Source: Latilactobacillus curvatus JCM 1096 = DSM 20019 (GTDB taxonomy: Bacteria > Bacillota > Bacilli > Lactobacillales > Lactobacillaceae). From it: DNA of 64,000 bases. The notes below the pieces were generated by a model. It was not told the origin of the DNA and did no database searches. It worked only from the letters and a program-made list of their open reading frames with translations. Positions 44,918 to 52,526 of this stretch are shown here, piece by piece; within the stretch, counting starts at the first letter, position 1; every line of letters starts with the position of its first letter. Made by a program: the position numbers and the translations under genes. The stretch is taken from NCBI RefSeq assembly GCF_004101845.1, contig NZ_CP026116.1, positions 1,674,001 through 1,738,000 on the forward strand, written 5' to 3'.

Positions 44918-45905
44918 ATGTATCACGCATTAGAAACCCGTTATCAAGGGATGCAATATAACCGCGTCGGACATTCTGGGTTGAAATTACCAGCGATTTC
45001 ATTAGGGTTATGGCATAACTTTGGTGAAACCGATAAGATGGCGACTCAAAAGGAAACGATTTTTGGCGCGTTCGATATGGGCATCACTCATTTCGATTTG
45101 GCGAATAATTAGGGGCCACCAGCGGGCAGCGCCGAGGAAAACTTTGGGCGGATTTTACATGATAATCTGCGTCGCTATCGTGATGAAATGATTATTTCAT
45201 CGAAGGCTGGCTATTATATGTGGCCCGGTCCCTATAGTGAGTGGGGCTCTAAGAAGAATATTATCGCTAGCTGTGATCAGTCACTAAAACGACTTCAGTC
45301 AGATTACGTCGATATTTTCTATCATCACCGACCAGATCCAGATACGCCGATTGAAGAAACAGCTCGGGCCCTAGATTTATTGGTGCAACAAGGAAAGGCG
45401 CTATATATTGGGATTTCGAATTATTCGGCAGAACAAACCAAAGCGATTACGAAGGTTTTCAGAGCGCTCGGGACACCCTTTATTATTCATCAACCACGTT
45501 ATAACATGCTCGATCGATGGATTGAAGATGGACTAACGGATGTCTTGGCGGATGAAGGTATCGGTGCAATTACGTTTAGTCCGTTGGCACAGGGATTATT
45601 GACCAATCGTTATTTAAACGGGATTCCAGCTGATTCGCGGGCAAGCTCGTCCAGATAGTCCCTTCCTATCACCTGAAAAGGTTGATCAAACAATCAGTAC
45701 GGTTCAAGAATTGAACAAAATTGCGCAACAACGTGTGCAATCATTGGCTGAAATGGCGCTTGCGTGGAATTTACAACAGCCGACTGTAGCCAGTGTGTTA
45801 GTTGGTGCTTCGCGCTTGAGTCAATTACAAGACAGTGTGCATGCACTAGATAACTTAACGTTTACGGCCGAAGAATTAGCGGCTATTCAAAAAATATTAG
45901 CATAA
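44918..45905 (+). pseudogene. Aldo/keto reductase (YghZ-type), nonsense codon and frameshift
   Basis: This AKR protein of about 328 residues is similar to L-glyceraldehyde-3-phosphate reductases (MQYNRVGHSGLKLPAISLGL start, then HFDLANNxGPP). The catalytic Tyr codon after LANN is a TAG at 45110-45112, and the frame then continues with GPPAGSAEENFGRIL. Near 45643 (GCAAGCTCGTCC) one extra base shifts the frame away from the expected ASRPDSPFLSPEK. The last part ending at 45905 is in the new frame. Two lesions argue for a real pseudogene. Loss of the catalytic Tyr itself would also abolish activity. Confidence 0.88.
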
Positions 45906-45906
45906 T

Positions 45907-45950
45907 TAAAACGACGACTAGCTACGTAAGCTAGTCGTCGTTTTTTTTGT
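45907..45950. terminator. Bidirectional terminator between the AKR remnant and the DUF2798 gene
   Basis: AAAACGACGACTAGCT pairs with AGCTAGTCGTCGTTTT around ACGTA, with a T run following. Confidence 0.95.
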
Positions 45951-45952
45951 TT

Positions 45953-46420
45953 TTATTCAGCTGTTTCAGTTGCGGCTGCGTTTGCTTGGATTTTACCAAG
46001 AATGGCGCGTGAGAAAGGTCCCACGATGATCAGTTGTAATGGTAATGCGACGATGACATTCATCAACCATGTGTGACGATAGACACTACCTAAGTGGTCA
46101 GGGATACCACCTTCGATGAGAATTCCGAAAAGTGACATACATGTGACCATGCCGAGAATCATTAAACATGAAATTGTGAGAATCATGACTAATTTATTTT
46201 CTTTGTTCAATGGTAAGCTAAATGCGATTTTTTTAGCAATTGCACCGACAACGAATACATCTAGAATAAATGCGACGATGAAACCTGGAATTAAACCGGT
46301 AGACAAAGCACCCCATGATAGACTATCATGTAAAACTAAGTTATAGATACTCATTCCAAGTACCATGCAGAAACACATTAATGTTGTAAAAATAATACCT
46401 TCTTTTTTATTAGTTGGCAT
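45953..46420 (-). CDS. DUF2798-type membrane protein
   Basis: This 155-residue membrane protein has four hydrophobic segments in two similar halves (MCFCMVLGMSIYNLVL and LMILGMVTCMSLFGIL), the internal duplication typical of DUF2798. The function of the family is unknown. It lies 42 bp downstream of a BCCT transporter on the same strand and has its own GAAGGAA box, so both are probably cotranscribed. Confidence 0.8.
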   Translation of the reverse strand: MPTNKKEGIIFTTLMCFCMVLGMSIYNLVLHDSLSWGALSTGLIPGFIVAFILDVFVVGAIAKKIAFSLPLNKENKLVMILTISCLMILGMVTCMSLFGILIEGGIPDHLGSVYRHTWLMNVIVALPLQLIIVGPFSRAILGKIQANAAATETAE

Positions 46421-46462
46421 TTTAAATTCCTTCTTTCTGAAAAGTTAACAGATATAACCGTA

Positions 46463-48037
46463 TCACATAAAAAATTTCGGCGTAAGCTTTTTTTTCAGAA
46501 AATGAGAAGTTTCTTCTTTTTCAATTTCAATGGGAATCTCGCCATCATGAACGGCGTGAAAAATCGAAACGAGCAATAATGCGCAGACAAAAATCAATGG
46601 GAAACCAGCAATCACGCAAACGGCTTGAATGGTTTGGAAACTACCGACAAGTACAATTCCAAGTGAAAATAGAATGAAAATGATCACCCAAGCCATCCGA
46701 TTCCAACGATTAGGTTGTTCTCCGATTTTCAATTCAAGACTGGTAAATGATGAGACGATGAAGGCCGAAGAAGAGATCGTTGTCGCCAGGAAAATGAAAC
46801 ATGACAGACAGAAAATTGCTAACATGATAATTTTGAACGGTAAGGTCGTGATGACCGCCGCGATGACAGCGGCTTGTCCTTGGGTATTCAATAGATGAAC
46901 AAGATCGATTTGACCGGAACGTTGTAAGAAGAGCGCATAACCGCCAAGTACAGCGTAAAAGCTCATACAACTAAATGCGCCGTATGTCGCCATTCCCAAT
47001 AAAACTTGGCGAATGGTTCGGCCGCGTGAAATCCGAGCGATGAATAAGCCCATGACAGGCATGTAAGATAACCACCATCCCCAGTAAAAGAGGGTTTCGT
47101 GTTGTGCGAACGCACTGTGTGCACCAGTCTGATTTAAACTTAAACGCCCGAAGTTACCAAAGAGATGGAAGACATCGCGGCCTTCAGCGCCAATTAGCTT
47201 GAATGTCGGACCGATTAGTAAGACGAGTAATAAAAAGCCAATGGCAGTATAGATATGCCAAGCACTGAGCTTCTTAATGCCTTTATCTAAGCCGGCATAT
47301 ACCGTGAGGGTGAATAGCACCAGTAAGATAATGAAGAGGGCAAGTTTAAGCCAGATGGTATCATTCAAACCGGTCATTGTGCTCAAGACTTTTGAAATCA
47401 CGGGAATTTCCATTCCGATTGATGAGCCGATGCCCCCCATAATGCCGAAAACAACGGTAAAGTCGATTAATTTGCGAATTATTTTTTTGTAAGGTTGTGG
47501 TCCTTCTAATAGGTCGATTGCGGCGCTTAAACGTTGTACCCGTAAGTTCTTAACATAGAGAGCGTAGCCAATTGCGACAGTCGCGGTGGCAAAAATCATC
47601 CATGCCATGGGTCCCCAGTGAAATTGCCCACAGACGTTGGCGTAGCGGTATGCTTCAGCCGAGAAAGGTTTAGCGCCAAATGGTGGGTTCTGTAAGTATT
47701 GCAGTGGATCAGTGGTACTAAGCATTAAGATGCTAGCGTCAATCCCAGTTGCAAAAACCATACTCCCCCATTGGAAGTCGTTATATTCTGGCTTTTCATT
47801 TGGTTGGCCGAGGCGGATATGGCCATAGTGACTACACCCCAACCAAAATAGGAAAATAAAATTAATGATATAAATACCAATGTAAAGCCATTTAGAATGT
47901 GCCGTCATCACATCAAGTAGTTGTGAAATCGACTGCTGAAGCGTGTCACCCCCCAACATTAAAAATGCGGAGACAATCCCGAACAGTAACATCGTGGGGA
48001 TGAAGACGACTTTATCAACATTCTTGCGCTTTAAAAT
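46463..48037 (-). CDS. BCCT-family betaine/carnitine/choline transporter, apparently without a standard start codon
   Basis: This secondary transporter has about twelve membrane segments. The betaine-binding aromatic region of BCCT proteins is seen as HWGPMAWMIFATATVAIGYA and the central ETLFYWGWWLSYMPVMGLFI. The first ATG in frame is at 47992, but conserved residues (KRKNVDKVVFIPT) and an AGGAGG box continue upstream. There the frame offers only ATT codons at 48040 and 48037 with proper spacing. Either ATT is used as a rare start or the original ATG has mutated. From ATG 47992 the protein would be 509 residues and would lack part of the first membrane segment. It would import compatible solutes for osmotic protection. 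Confidence 0.85.
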   Translation of the reverse strand: MLKRKNVDKVVFIPTMLLFGIVSAFLMLGGDTLQQSISQLLDVMTAHSKWLYIGIYIINFIFLFWLGCSHYGHIRLGQPNEKPEYNDFQWGSMVFATGIDASILMLSTTDPLQYLQNPPFGAKPFSAEAYRYANVCGQFHWGPMAWMIFATATVAIGYALYVKNLRVQRLSAAIDLLEGPQPYKKIIRKLIDFTVVFGIMGGIGSSIGMEIPVISKVLSTMTGLNDTIWLKLALFIILLVLFTLTVYAGLDKGIKKLSAWHIYTAIGFLLLVLLIGPTFKLIGAEGRDVFHLFGNFGRLSLNQTGAHSAFAQHETLFYWGWWLSYMPVMGLFIARISRGRTIRQVLLGMATYGAFSCMSFYAVLGGYALFLQRSGQIDLVHLLNTQGQAAVIAAVITTLPFKIIMLAIFCLSCFIFLATTISSSAFIVSSFTSLELKIGEQPNRWNRMAWVIIFILFSLGIVLVGSFQTIQAVCVIAGFPLIFVCALLLVSIFHAVHDGEIPIEIEKEETSHFLKKKLTPKFFM

Positions 48038-48082
48038 AATATTCCTCCTGAATTTGTTAAAGTCTAGGTTGCTGGATCAAAC

Positions 48083-48130
48083 AAAAAAAGCGCCCATACA
48101 ATTGGTCAACTGACCACCTGTACAAGCGCG
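48083..48130 (-). terminator. Hairpin terminator or attenuator between PadR and BCCT genes
   Basis: On the minus strand CGCGCTTGTACAGGTGGTCA pairs with TGACCAATTGTATGGGCGC (with G-U pairs) and is followed by TTTTTTT. It may end the PadR transcript. A TATAAT on the minus strand (48136-48131) at its upstream edge also makes it a possible leader attenuator of the BCCT gene. Confidence 0.7.
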
Positions 48131-48223
48131 TTATTATAACGTATACAAATGAAGAAACAGCCTAACTTGATTTACTTCTTACTAATAGGATAGCACTTAT
48201 CTCAAATTTGTTAAGGGTCGATT

Positions 48224-48757
48224 TTACGGCCGTGCGGTTGTTAACCAATTAAGATAGTCTTGTTCGCGGTTAATCGCGTGTTCTAAAATAAGATAATGAC
48301 CATAGTGCGCATCCACCGCAGCTTGTTGGCTGAAAAGGGTTTGACGCCGGTCGAGTAGGTGATCTAGTTTGGCTTGGTGTAAGTTTTTTTGTTCGGTGAA
48401 CATTGCGTCTAAATGAGCATCATTTTTTGAGTCGATAAAGTATAGCTTCAAAATAAATTCGTCTTTGCTGGCAATAATTTCGCTGGTTGGGGAGTATCGC
48501 CACTCGTCAAAAAAGGCAATCCCATCTGCAGTGATTGAATACTGCTTCTTTTTTAATTTTGTTCCGGCGATCAATTCGACGTGGGTGATCCGATCAGCCT
48601 GTTCGAGTCGCTTGAGTTCAGGATAGATTTGGCTGTGTTGGGCTTGCCAGAACTCACCGATATCATCTTCAAAGACGCGTTTTAAATCATAACCGGTTTT
48701 GGGAGACTGATTTAACAGCCCGAGAATTAAGTATTGGAGAATGTTTTTTTGGGCCAT
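48224..48757 (-). CDS. PadR-family transcriptional regulator
   Basis: This 177-residue regulator has an N-terminal PadR winged helix (ILQYLILGLLNQSPKTGYDL, then FWQAQHSQIYPELKRLEQ) and a C-terminal Vir-type helical domain with Gln-rich segments. PadR proteins usually repress stress or exporter genes. No obvious exporter is adjacent apart from the BCCT transporter downstream on the same strand. An extended -10 (TGCTATACT on the minus strand near 48795-48803) lies about 40 bp upstream. Confidence 0.9.
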   Translation of the reverse strand: MAQKNILQYLILGLLNQSPKTGYDLKRVFEDDIGEFWQAQHSQIYPELKRLEQADRITHVELIAGTKLKKKQYSITADGIAFFDEWRYSPTSEIIASKDEFILKLYFIDSKNDAHLDAMFTEQKNLHQAKLDHLLDRRQTLFSQQAAVDAHYGHYLILEHAINREQDYLNWLTTARP

Positions 48758-48891
48758 CTGAAAGTGCCCCTTTCTGTGAAATCAACTTAGATTAAGTATA
48801 GCACAGGCCAGTGTTGAAAAATGGTTACTTTTTATAAGTCTTTTTAATTGCATTTCATAAATAGTTAGCGTAGGCTATTTCAATCGGGGAA

Positions 48892-49012
48892 AAGTGCGTT
48901 CAAGCTTAATCAACTTTTGAGTATTAGTACGGGGAAGCGAATTAGCGACGAAGTCGATGATTTGATTCACGGTGCTAAGCGCAGAAGTCTGCGAATTAAA
49001 AGCACGTTAAAG
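48892..49012 (+). repeat. Structured intergenic repeat, copy upstream of rpsN (first)
   Basis: It runs from AAGTGCG to AGCACGTTAAAG. Arms ACTTTTG / CAGAAGT and TTAAT / ATTAA pair. The P2 stem is TTAG / CTAA. The tip hairpin is CGAC-GAA-GTCG. It is the most irregular of the long copies but keeps every stem. Confidence 0.75.
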
Positions 49013-49017
49013 AAAAT

Positions 49018-49135
49018 GAGTGCGTCAAAAGTGGTTATCCTGTGAGGATTAGCCTAATTAGCCAAATTAGCGGCGTAACCGATTGTTTGGCTAATGTAGC
49101 TAACCGGAACAGGATGCTTTTGAAAGCACGGTAAA
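49018..49135 (+). repeat. Structured intergenic repeat, copy upstream of rpsN (second, best preserved)
   Basis: It runs from GAGTGCG to GCACGGTAAA. Outer stem TCAAAAG / CTTTTGA and ATCCTGT / ACAGGAT. P2 is TTAGC / GCTAA. The inner stem is TTAGCCAAA / TTTGGCTAA. The tip is CGG-CGTAA-CCG. The constant boxes TGAGGATTAGCCTAA and TGTAGCTAA are present. It ends directly at the AAGGAG of rpsN, so it may form the rpsN 5' leader. Confidence 0.85.
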
Positions 49136-49149
49136 AAGGAGTTTTATCA

Positions 49150-49419
49150 ATGGCAAAAAAATCAAAAGTGGCAAAATTAGCAAAACAACGCGCATTAGTA
49201 GCGAAATACGCTGACTTGCGCGCAGAATTAAAAGCAAAGGGCGATTACTTAGCCCTTTCTCAATTACCCAAGGATTCTAGCCCAGTGCGATTGCGGAACC
49301 GCGATGTAATCGATGGTCGACCAAGAAGTTTCATGCGGCAATTTGGTATGAGCCGCATCAACTTTCGCGAATTAGCCCATAAAGGCCAAATCCCAGGCGT
49401 CAAAAAAGCAAGCTGGTAA
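49150..49419 (+). CDS. rpsN: 30S ribosomal protein S14, zinc-independent (C-minus) form
   Basis: This 89-residue S14 has the conserved C-terminal signature [21 protein letters not shown]. It lacks the CxxC...CxxC zinc ribbon of the short S14 form. In Firmicutes this longer cysteine-free paralogue replaces the zinc form during zinc limitation and is typically Zur-regulated. I saw no clear Zur box upstream. The RBS is AAGGAG. The gene stands alone, with two copies of the structured repeat before it and two after, an exceptional arrangement in this window. Confidence 0.96.
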   Translation: MAKKSKVAKLAKQRALVAKYADLRAELKAKGDYLALSQLPKDSSPVRLRNRDVIDGRPRSFMRQFGMSRINFRELAHKGQIPGVKKASW

Positions 49420-49425
49420 AAAAAT

Positions 49426-49545
49426 GAGTGCGTTAATTCGCGGTTAGCCTTTGAGCACTTGCCTAATCAGAAGGATAAGCGCCAAGGGCGATTGTCTGGT
49501 TGATGTAGCAAGGCGCAGAAGGTTGCGAATTAAAAGCACGTTAAA
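49426..49545 (+). repeat. Structured intergenic repeat, copy downstream of rpsN (first)
   Basis: It runs from GAGTGCG to AGCACGTTAAAG. Outer stem TTAATTCGC / GCGAATTAA (9 bp) and CCTT / AAGG. P2 is TTGC / GCAA. The tip is CGCC-AAG-GGCG. It starts 6 bp after the rpsN stop. Confidence 0.85.
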
Positions 49546-49551
49546 GAAATA

Positions 49552-49670
49552 GAAGCGCGTTTGAAACGGTTTGACTTCGAGCACTAGCCTAAATCTGTAA
49601 ATGAGCGACGTAGTCGATTGTTTACGGATTGGAGCTAAGCACAGAAGTCAGTTTCAAAAAGCGCGTTAAA
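49552..49670 (+). repeat. Structured intergenic repeat, copy downstream of rpsN (second)
   Basis: Outer stem TTTGAAAC / GTTTCAAA and TGACTT / AAGTCA. P2 is TAGC / GCTA. The inner stem is ATCTGTAAA / TTTACGGAT. The tip is CGAC-GTA-GTCG. The ends are GCGCG / GCGCGTTAAA instead of GTGC / GCAC, also paired. Confidence 0.85.
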
Positions 49671-49677
49671 GCTAGAA

Positions 49678-49722
49678 ACCCACAAAAGAAGAGGTCGTCC
49701 CACGGCCTCTTTTCTTGTGGGG
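49678..49722 (+). terminator. Long hairpin before the MFS remnant
   Basis: CCCACAAAAGAAGAGG pairs with CCTCTTTTCTTGTGGG around a short stem CGT/ACG. The T run lies inside the arm. It looks like the transcription terminator for rpsN plus repeats and abuts the truncated MFS sequence. Confidence 0.7.
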
Positions 49723-49957
49723 ATTGAATACGACCTTACCGGTGGTCTTGAATTTAGCATTAGTGGGTTACGAAGATGTGATCGGCACGGCCAGCGGGTT
49801 GTTTAGTTTTGGCTACTACCTCGCAATCAGCGCCTTAACGTACGGCATGAGTCTATTGCATACGGGATCGAATACTAGATTACCGTTATACATGATCATG
49901 ATTGTCGGCGTGATGGCTCTGAGTTATGGATTCGGGATTCGTTCAAAAGCAGTTTAA
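49723..49957 (+). pseudogene. MFS transporter remnant, C-terminal end only
   Basis: About 78 residues remain of a major-facilitator protein. They cover the last two or three membrane segments (GTASGLFSFGYYLAISALTY, then YMIMIVGVMALSYGFG). No start codon with RBS and no upstream transporter sequence are present. The reading frame enters straight from a terminator hairpin, so the rest of the gene has been deleted. The family (Bcr/CflA-like or similar) cannot be fixed from this fragment. Confidence 0.7.
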
Positions 49958-49961
49958 ATGT

Positions 49962-49999
49962 AAAAAGCGCGCAGACAATCAGTTGTCTGCGCGCTTTTT
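49962..49999. terminator. Bidirectional terminator between the MFS remnant and TetR gene
   Basis: AAAAAGCGCGCAGACAA pairs with TTGTCTGCGCGCTTTTT around TCAG. Confidence 0.95.
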
Positions 50000-50001
50000 A
50001 T

Positions 50002-50670
50002 TTAAGCAAGTTGTTGTTGCAAACCAGCGAGGAAAATATCGAGGCCTAGCATGAATTTTTCCAGTGAGCGTTGTTGTTGGTGCCGATGATGTTCAAAAGT
50101 TTTTAAGAAAGCATTGTAATGATTGTCAGTCGCAATCTGCTGCATTTTAAGCGGTAACTGTGCAAGATAAGTGTCTTTATGTTGTGAGACGCGATGTTTC
50201 ATCTCAAGCTCACCGGTGATGTCAGTGAAGAGACCGGACATGAAGTGATCGATGGATTCAATCGCTAGGCTTGCTTGTTCTGGCGTGAAACCGGCATCCA
50301 AAAGGATTTGAATTAAGTGGTTGATAAGACCTAGGCGGGCCTTAGTTGCAGGGACGGTCCGCATCATCAACTCAGCGGCATAGGGCTGTGCTATGTAAGT
50401 GGTGTAAATGGCGCTAAAAATTTGGCGAATTTGGTCTGTCCATTCTAAGGTTGTGTTACATGGCTCAATCTCAATTTGTTGAATAATGTTATCAGCCATC
50501 GCCTGTAGGAGGGCTTGTTTGTTTTCGAAATGCCAGTAAAATGTGGCCGCCCCGATGTCTAATTGATTGGCAATTTTACGAATTGAAAGGGCATCGACGG
50601 TCCCGGATGCTTGTAAAATTTCAAACGCGGCAGTGATGATTTGCTCGGCAGAGATTGACTGTTTTACCAT
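50002..50670 (-). CDS. TetR-family transcriptional regulator (TetR_C type)
   Basis: This 222-residue regulator has an N-terminal helix-turn-helix (ALSIRKIANQLDIGAATFYW, then HFENKQALLQAM) and a C-terminal domain resembling the class of TetR itself (an LLDAGFTPEQASLAIESIDHF segment). It is divergent from the LmrCD-like exporter genes, with 141 bp between starts and two palindromes in between, so it very likely represses them. The inducer would be a drug or toxic lipid. Confidence 0.9.
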   Translation of the reverse strand: MVKQSISAEQIITAAFEILQASGTVDALSIRKIANQLDIGAATFYWHFENKQALLQAMADNIIQQIEIEPCNTTLEWTDQIRQIFSAIYTTYIAQPYAAELMMRTVPATKARLGLINHLIQILLDAGFTPEQASLAIESIDHFMSGLFTDITGELEMKHRVSQHKDTYLAQLPLKMQQIATDNHYNAFLKTFEHHRHQQQRSLEKFMLGLDIFLAGLQQQLA

Positions 50671-50741
50671 ATTAATGAAGCTCCTTCACTTTTTATGAAA
50701 AGATGATTGTAATTCGTTTTAAAATTTGATAAAGTAGTAAC

Positions 50742-50780
50742 TCGAACACTGTTCGATTATACTGTACAGGATTTGTACAG
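50742..50780. promoter_or_regulatory. Two palindromes flanking the -10 of the ABC exporter operon
   Basis: TCGAAC-ACT-GTTCGA (50742-50756) and CTGTACA-GGATT-TGTACAG (50762-50780) lie on either side of TATACT (50758-50763). They are candidate TetR operators between the divergent regulator and exporter. No good -35 was found. Confidence 0.6.
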
Positions 50781-50811
50781 GAGATTCAACTACAGAAAAA
50801 GAGGGATGCTC

Positions 50812-52523
50812 ATGTCGATACTTAAACAGCACTTAAAGCCTTATTGGGGCGTGTTTAGTCTTTCCATTTTAGCGACGGTTATTTCTGTTGCGTCTTCACT
50901 ATGGCAACCAAAACTATTACAAGATGTTTTGGAAGGGATTATGAAAGGCGATCAAGATAAGGTACGTCAAATTGGAATTTATTTGATTGTAATTGCCGTG
51001 GTTGGTTTAATTGCGGGCGTGGTCAACACCATTACGTCGGCGATGACGGCGCAGGGAATGACTGCCGATATGCGGGAAACTACTTTCCGGAAGATACAGA
51101 CTTTCTCATTTGCCAATATTGAAAAATTCTCAGTTGGGAATTTATCCGTGCGTTTGACCAATGATATGACCCAGGTTCAAAACGTCATTATGATGACGCT
51201 CCAAACGATTTTTAGAATCCCGATTTTATTTGTCGGCAGTTTCATCCTTGCGATGAATTCGATTCCGAGTTTATGGTGGATTATCGTGCTCTTAGTGATC
51301 GCGGTCTTCATCATTACATTCTTATCAATGGGTTCGATGGGGAAACACTTCGGTGCCATCCAAAATTTAATCGATAAGATTAATAACCTCGCTAAAGAAA
51401 ATTTAATGGGCACGCGGATTGTGAAGTCTTTTGTCCAAGAAGATAACGAAATCAGTCGCTTCTCAAAACAAGCAATCAATTAGAACACCATACGACAATC
51501 GTCGGGATGCTTTTTTCTGTGATGATTCCAGCGTTCATGTTGGTGGCGAACTTAGCGGTTGTCGCATCAATCTATTTCGTTGGAAACTTAGTCGATACGG
51601 ATCCAGAAGCGATTGCGGCGATTGCCTCATTTATGAATTACTTAATGCAAATCATGATGTCGATCATCATGGGCGGCATGATGATGATGATGGCATCTCG
51701 TGGGGCAGTTTCGTTGAAGCGACTCCAAGAAATTCTTTCAACAGAGCCTGATATCGTTTATCCAGATGTCCCTGATCAAGACTTAGCGGGGACGTTGGAA
51801 TTCGATCACGTCAGCTTCCGTTATCCAGAAGACGATCGTAACACGTTAACAGATATTAATTTCAAAATTAACGCTGGTGAAATGATTGGGATTGTCGGCG
51901 CAACTGGGGCCGGTAAGTCAACGATGGCGCAATTGATTCCGCGCTTGTTCGATCCGACTGAAGGGCAGATTAAAATTGGCGGCGTGCCAATCAAAGATTT
52001 AAACGAACATAATTTACACAGCGCCGTTTCATTTGTCCTCCAAAAAGCGATTTTATTCTCCGGCACAATCGCACAAAACTTGAAGCACGGGAAAAAAGAT
52101 GCGGATGACGCCGATATGGACCGCGCAACGGGGATTGCCCAAGCCAAAGAGTTCATCGAAAAGCTTGCTGATCAATATGATGCAACCGTCGAAGAACGCA
52201 GTGCGAACTTCTCTGGTGGTCAAAAACAACGGCTCTCAATTTCACGGGGGGTAATCGGGCAACCGAAGATTCTGATTTTGGATGATAGTACTAGTGCCTT
52301 AGATGCCCGGTCTGAAAAATTAGTTAAAGAGGCGTTAGACCGTGAATTAGCTGGCACAACAACACTAATTATCGCGCAAAAGATTTCATCTGTGGTCAAC
52401 GCGGATCGGATTTTAGTGTTAGATGAAGGTCGTTTAGTCGGTGTTGGTAACCATCATGAATTACTTGAAACCAGTGATGTCTATCGAGAAATCTTTGAAA
52501 CGCAAAAAGGAAAGCGAGGATAA
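50812..52523 (+). pseudogene. Heterodimeric ABC multidrug exporter, first subunit (LmrC-like), frameshifted
   Basis: This ABC half-transporter of about 570 residues has a six-helix membrane domain and an NBD with Walker [10 protein letters not shown], signature [10 protein letters not shown], Walker [13 protein letters not shown] and IAQKISS at the H-loop. Asp replaces the catalytic Glu and Gln replaces the switch His, as in the degenerate-site subunit of LmrCD/BmrCD/TM287-288. The frame breaks near 51475-51485: QAIN then TAG in the first frame, [14 protein letters not shown] in the second, consistent with one missing base. ATG 50812 follows GAGGG. The frameshift falls inside the membrane domain, so without repair no working exporter is made. 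Confidence 0.87.
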
Positions 52524-52526
52524 CCA

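Noticed and set aside
48892-49670. CRISPR array around rpsN
   Set aside because: The repeat units are about 120 nt, imperfect, with self-complementary variable parts and no cas genes. The conserved parts are not a uniform direct repeat separated by unique spacers.
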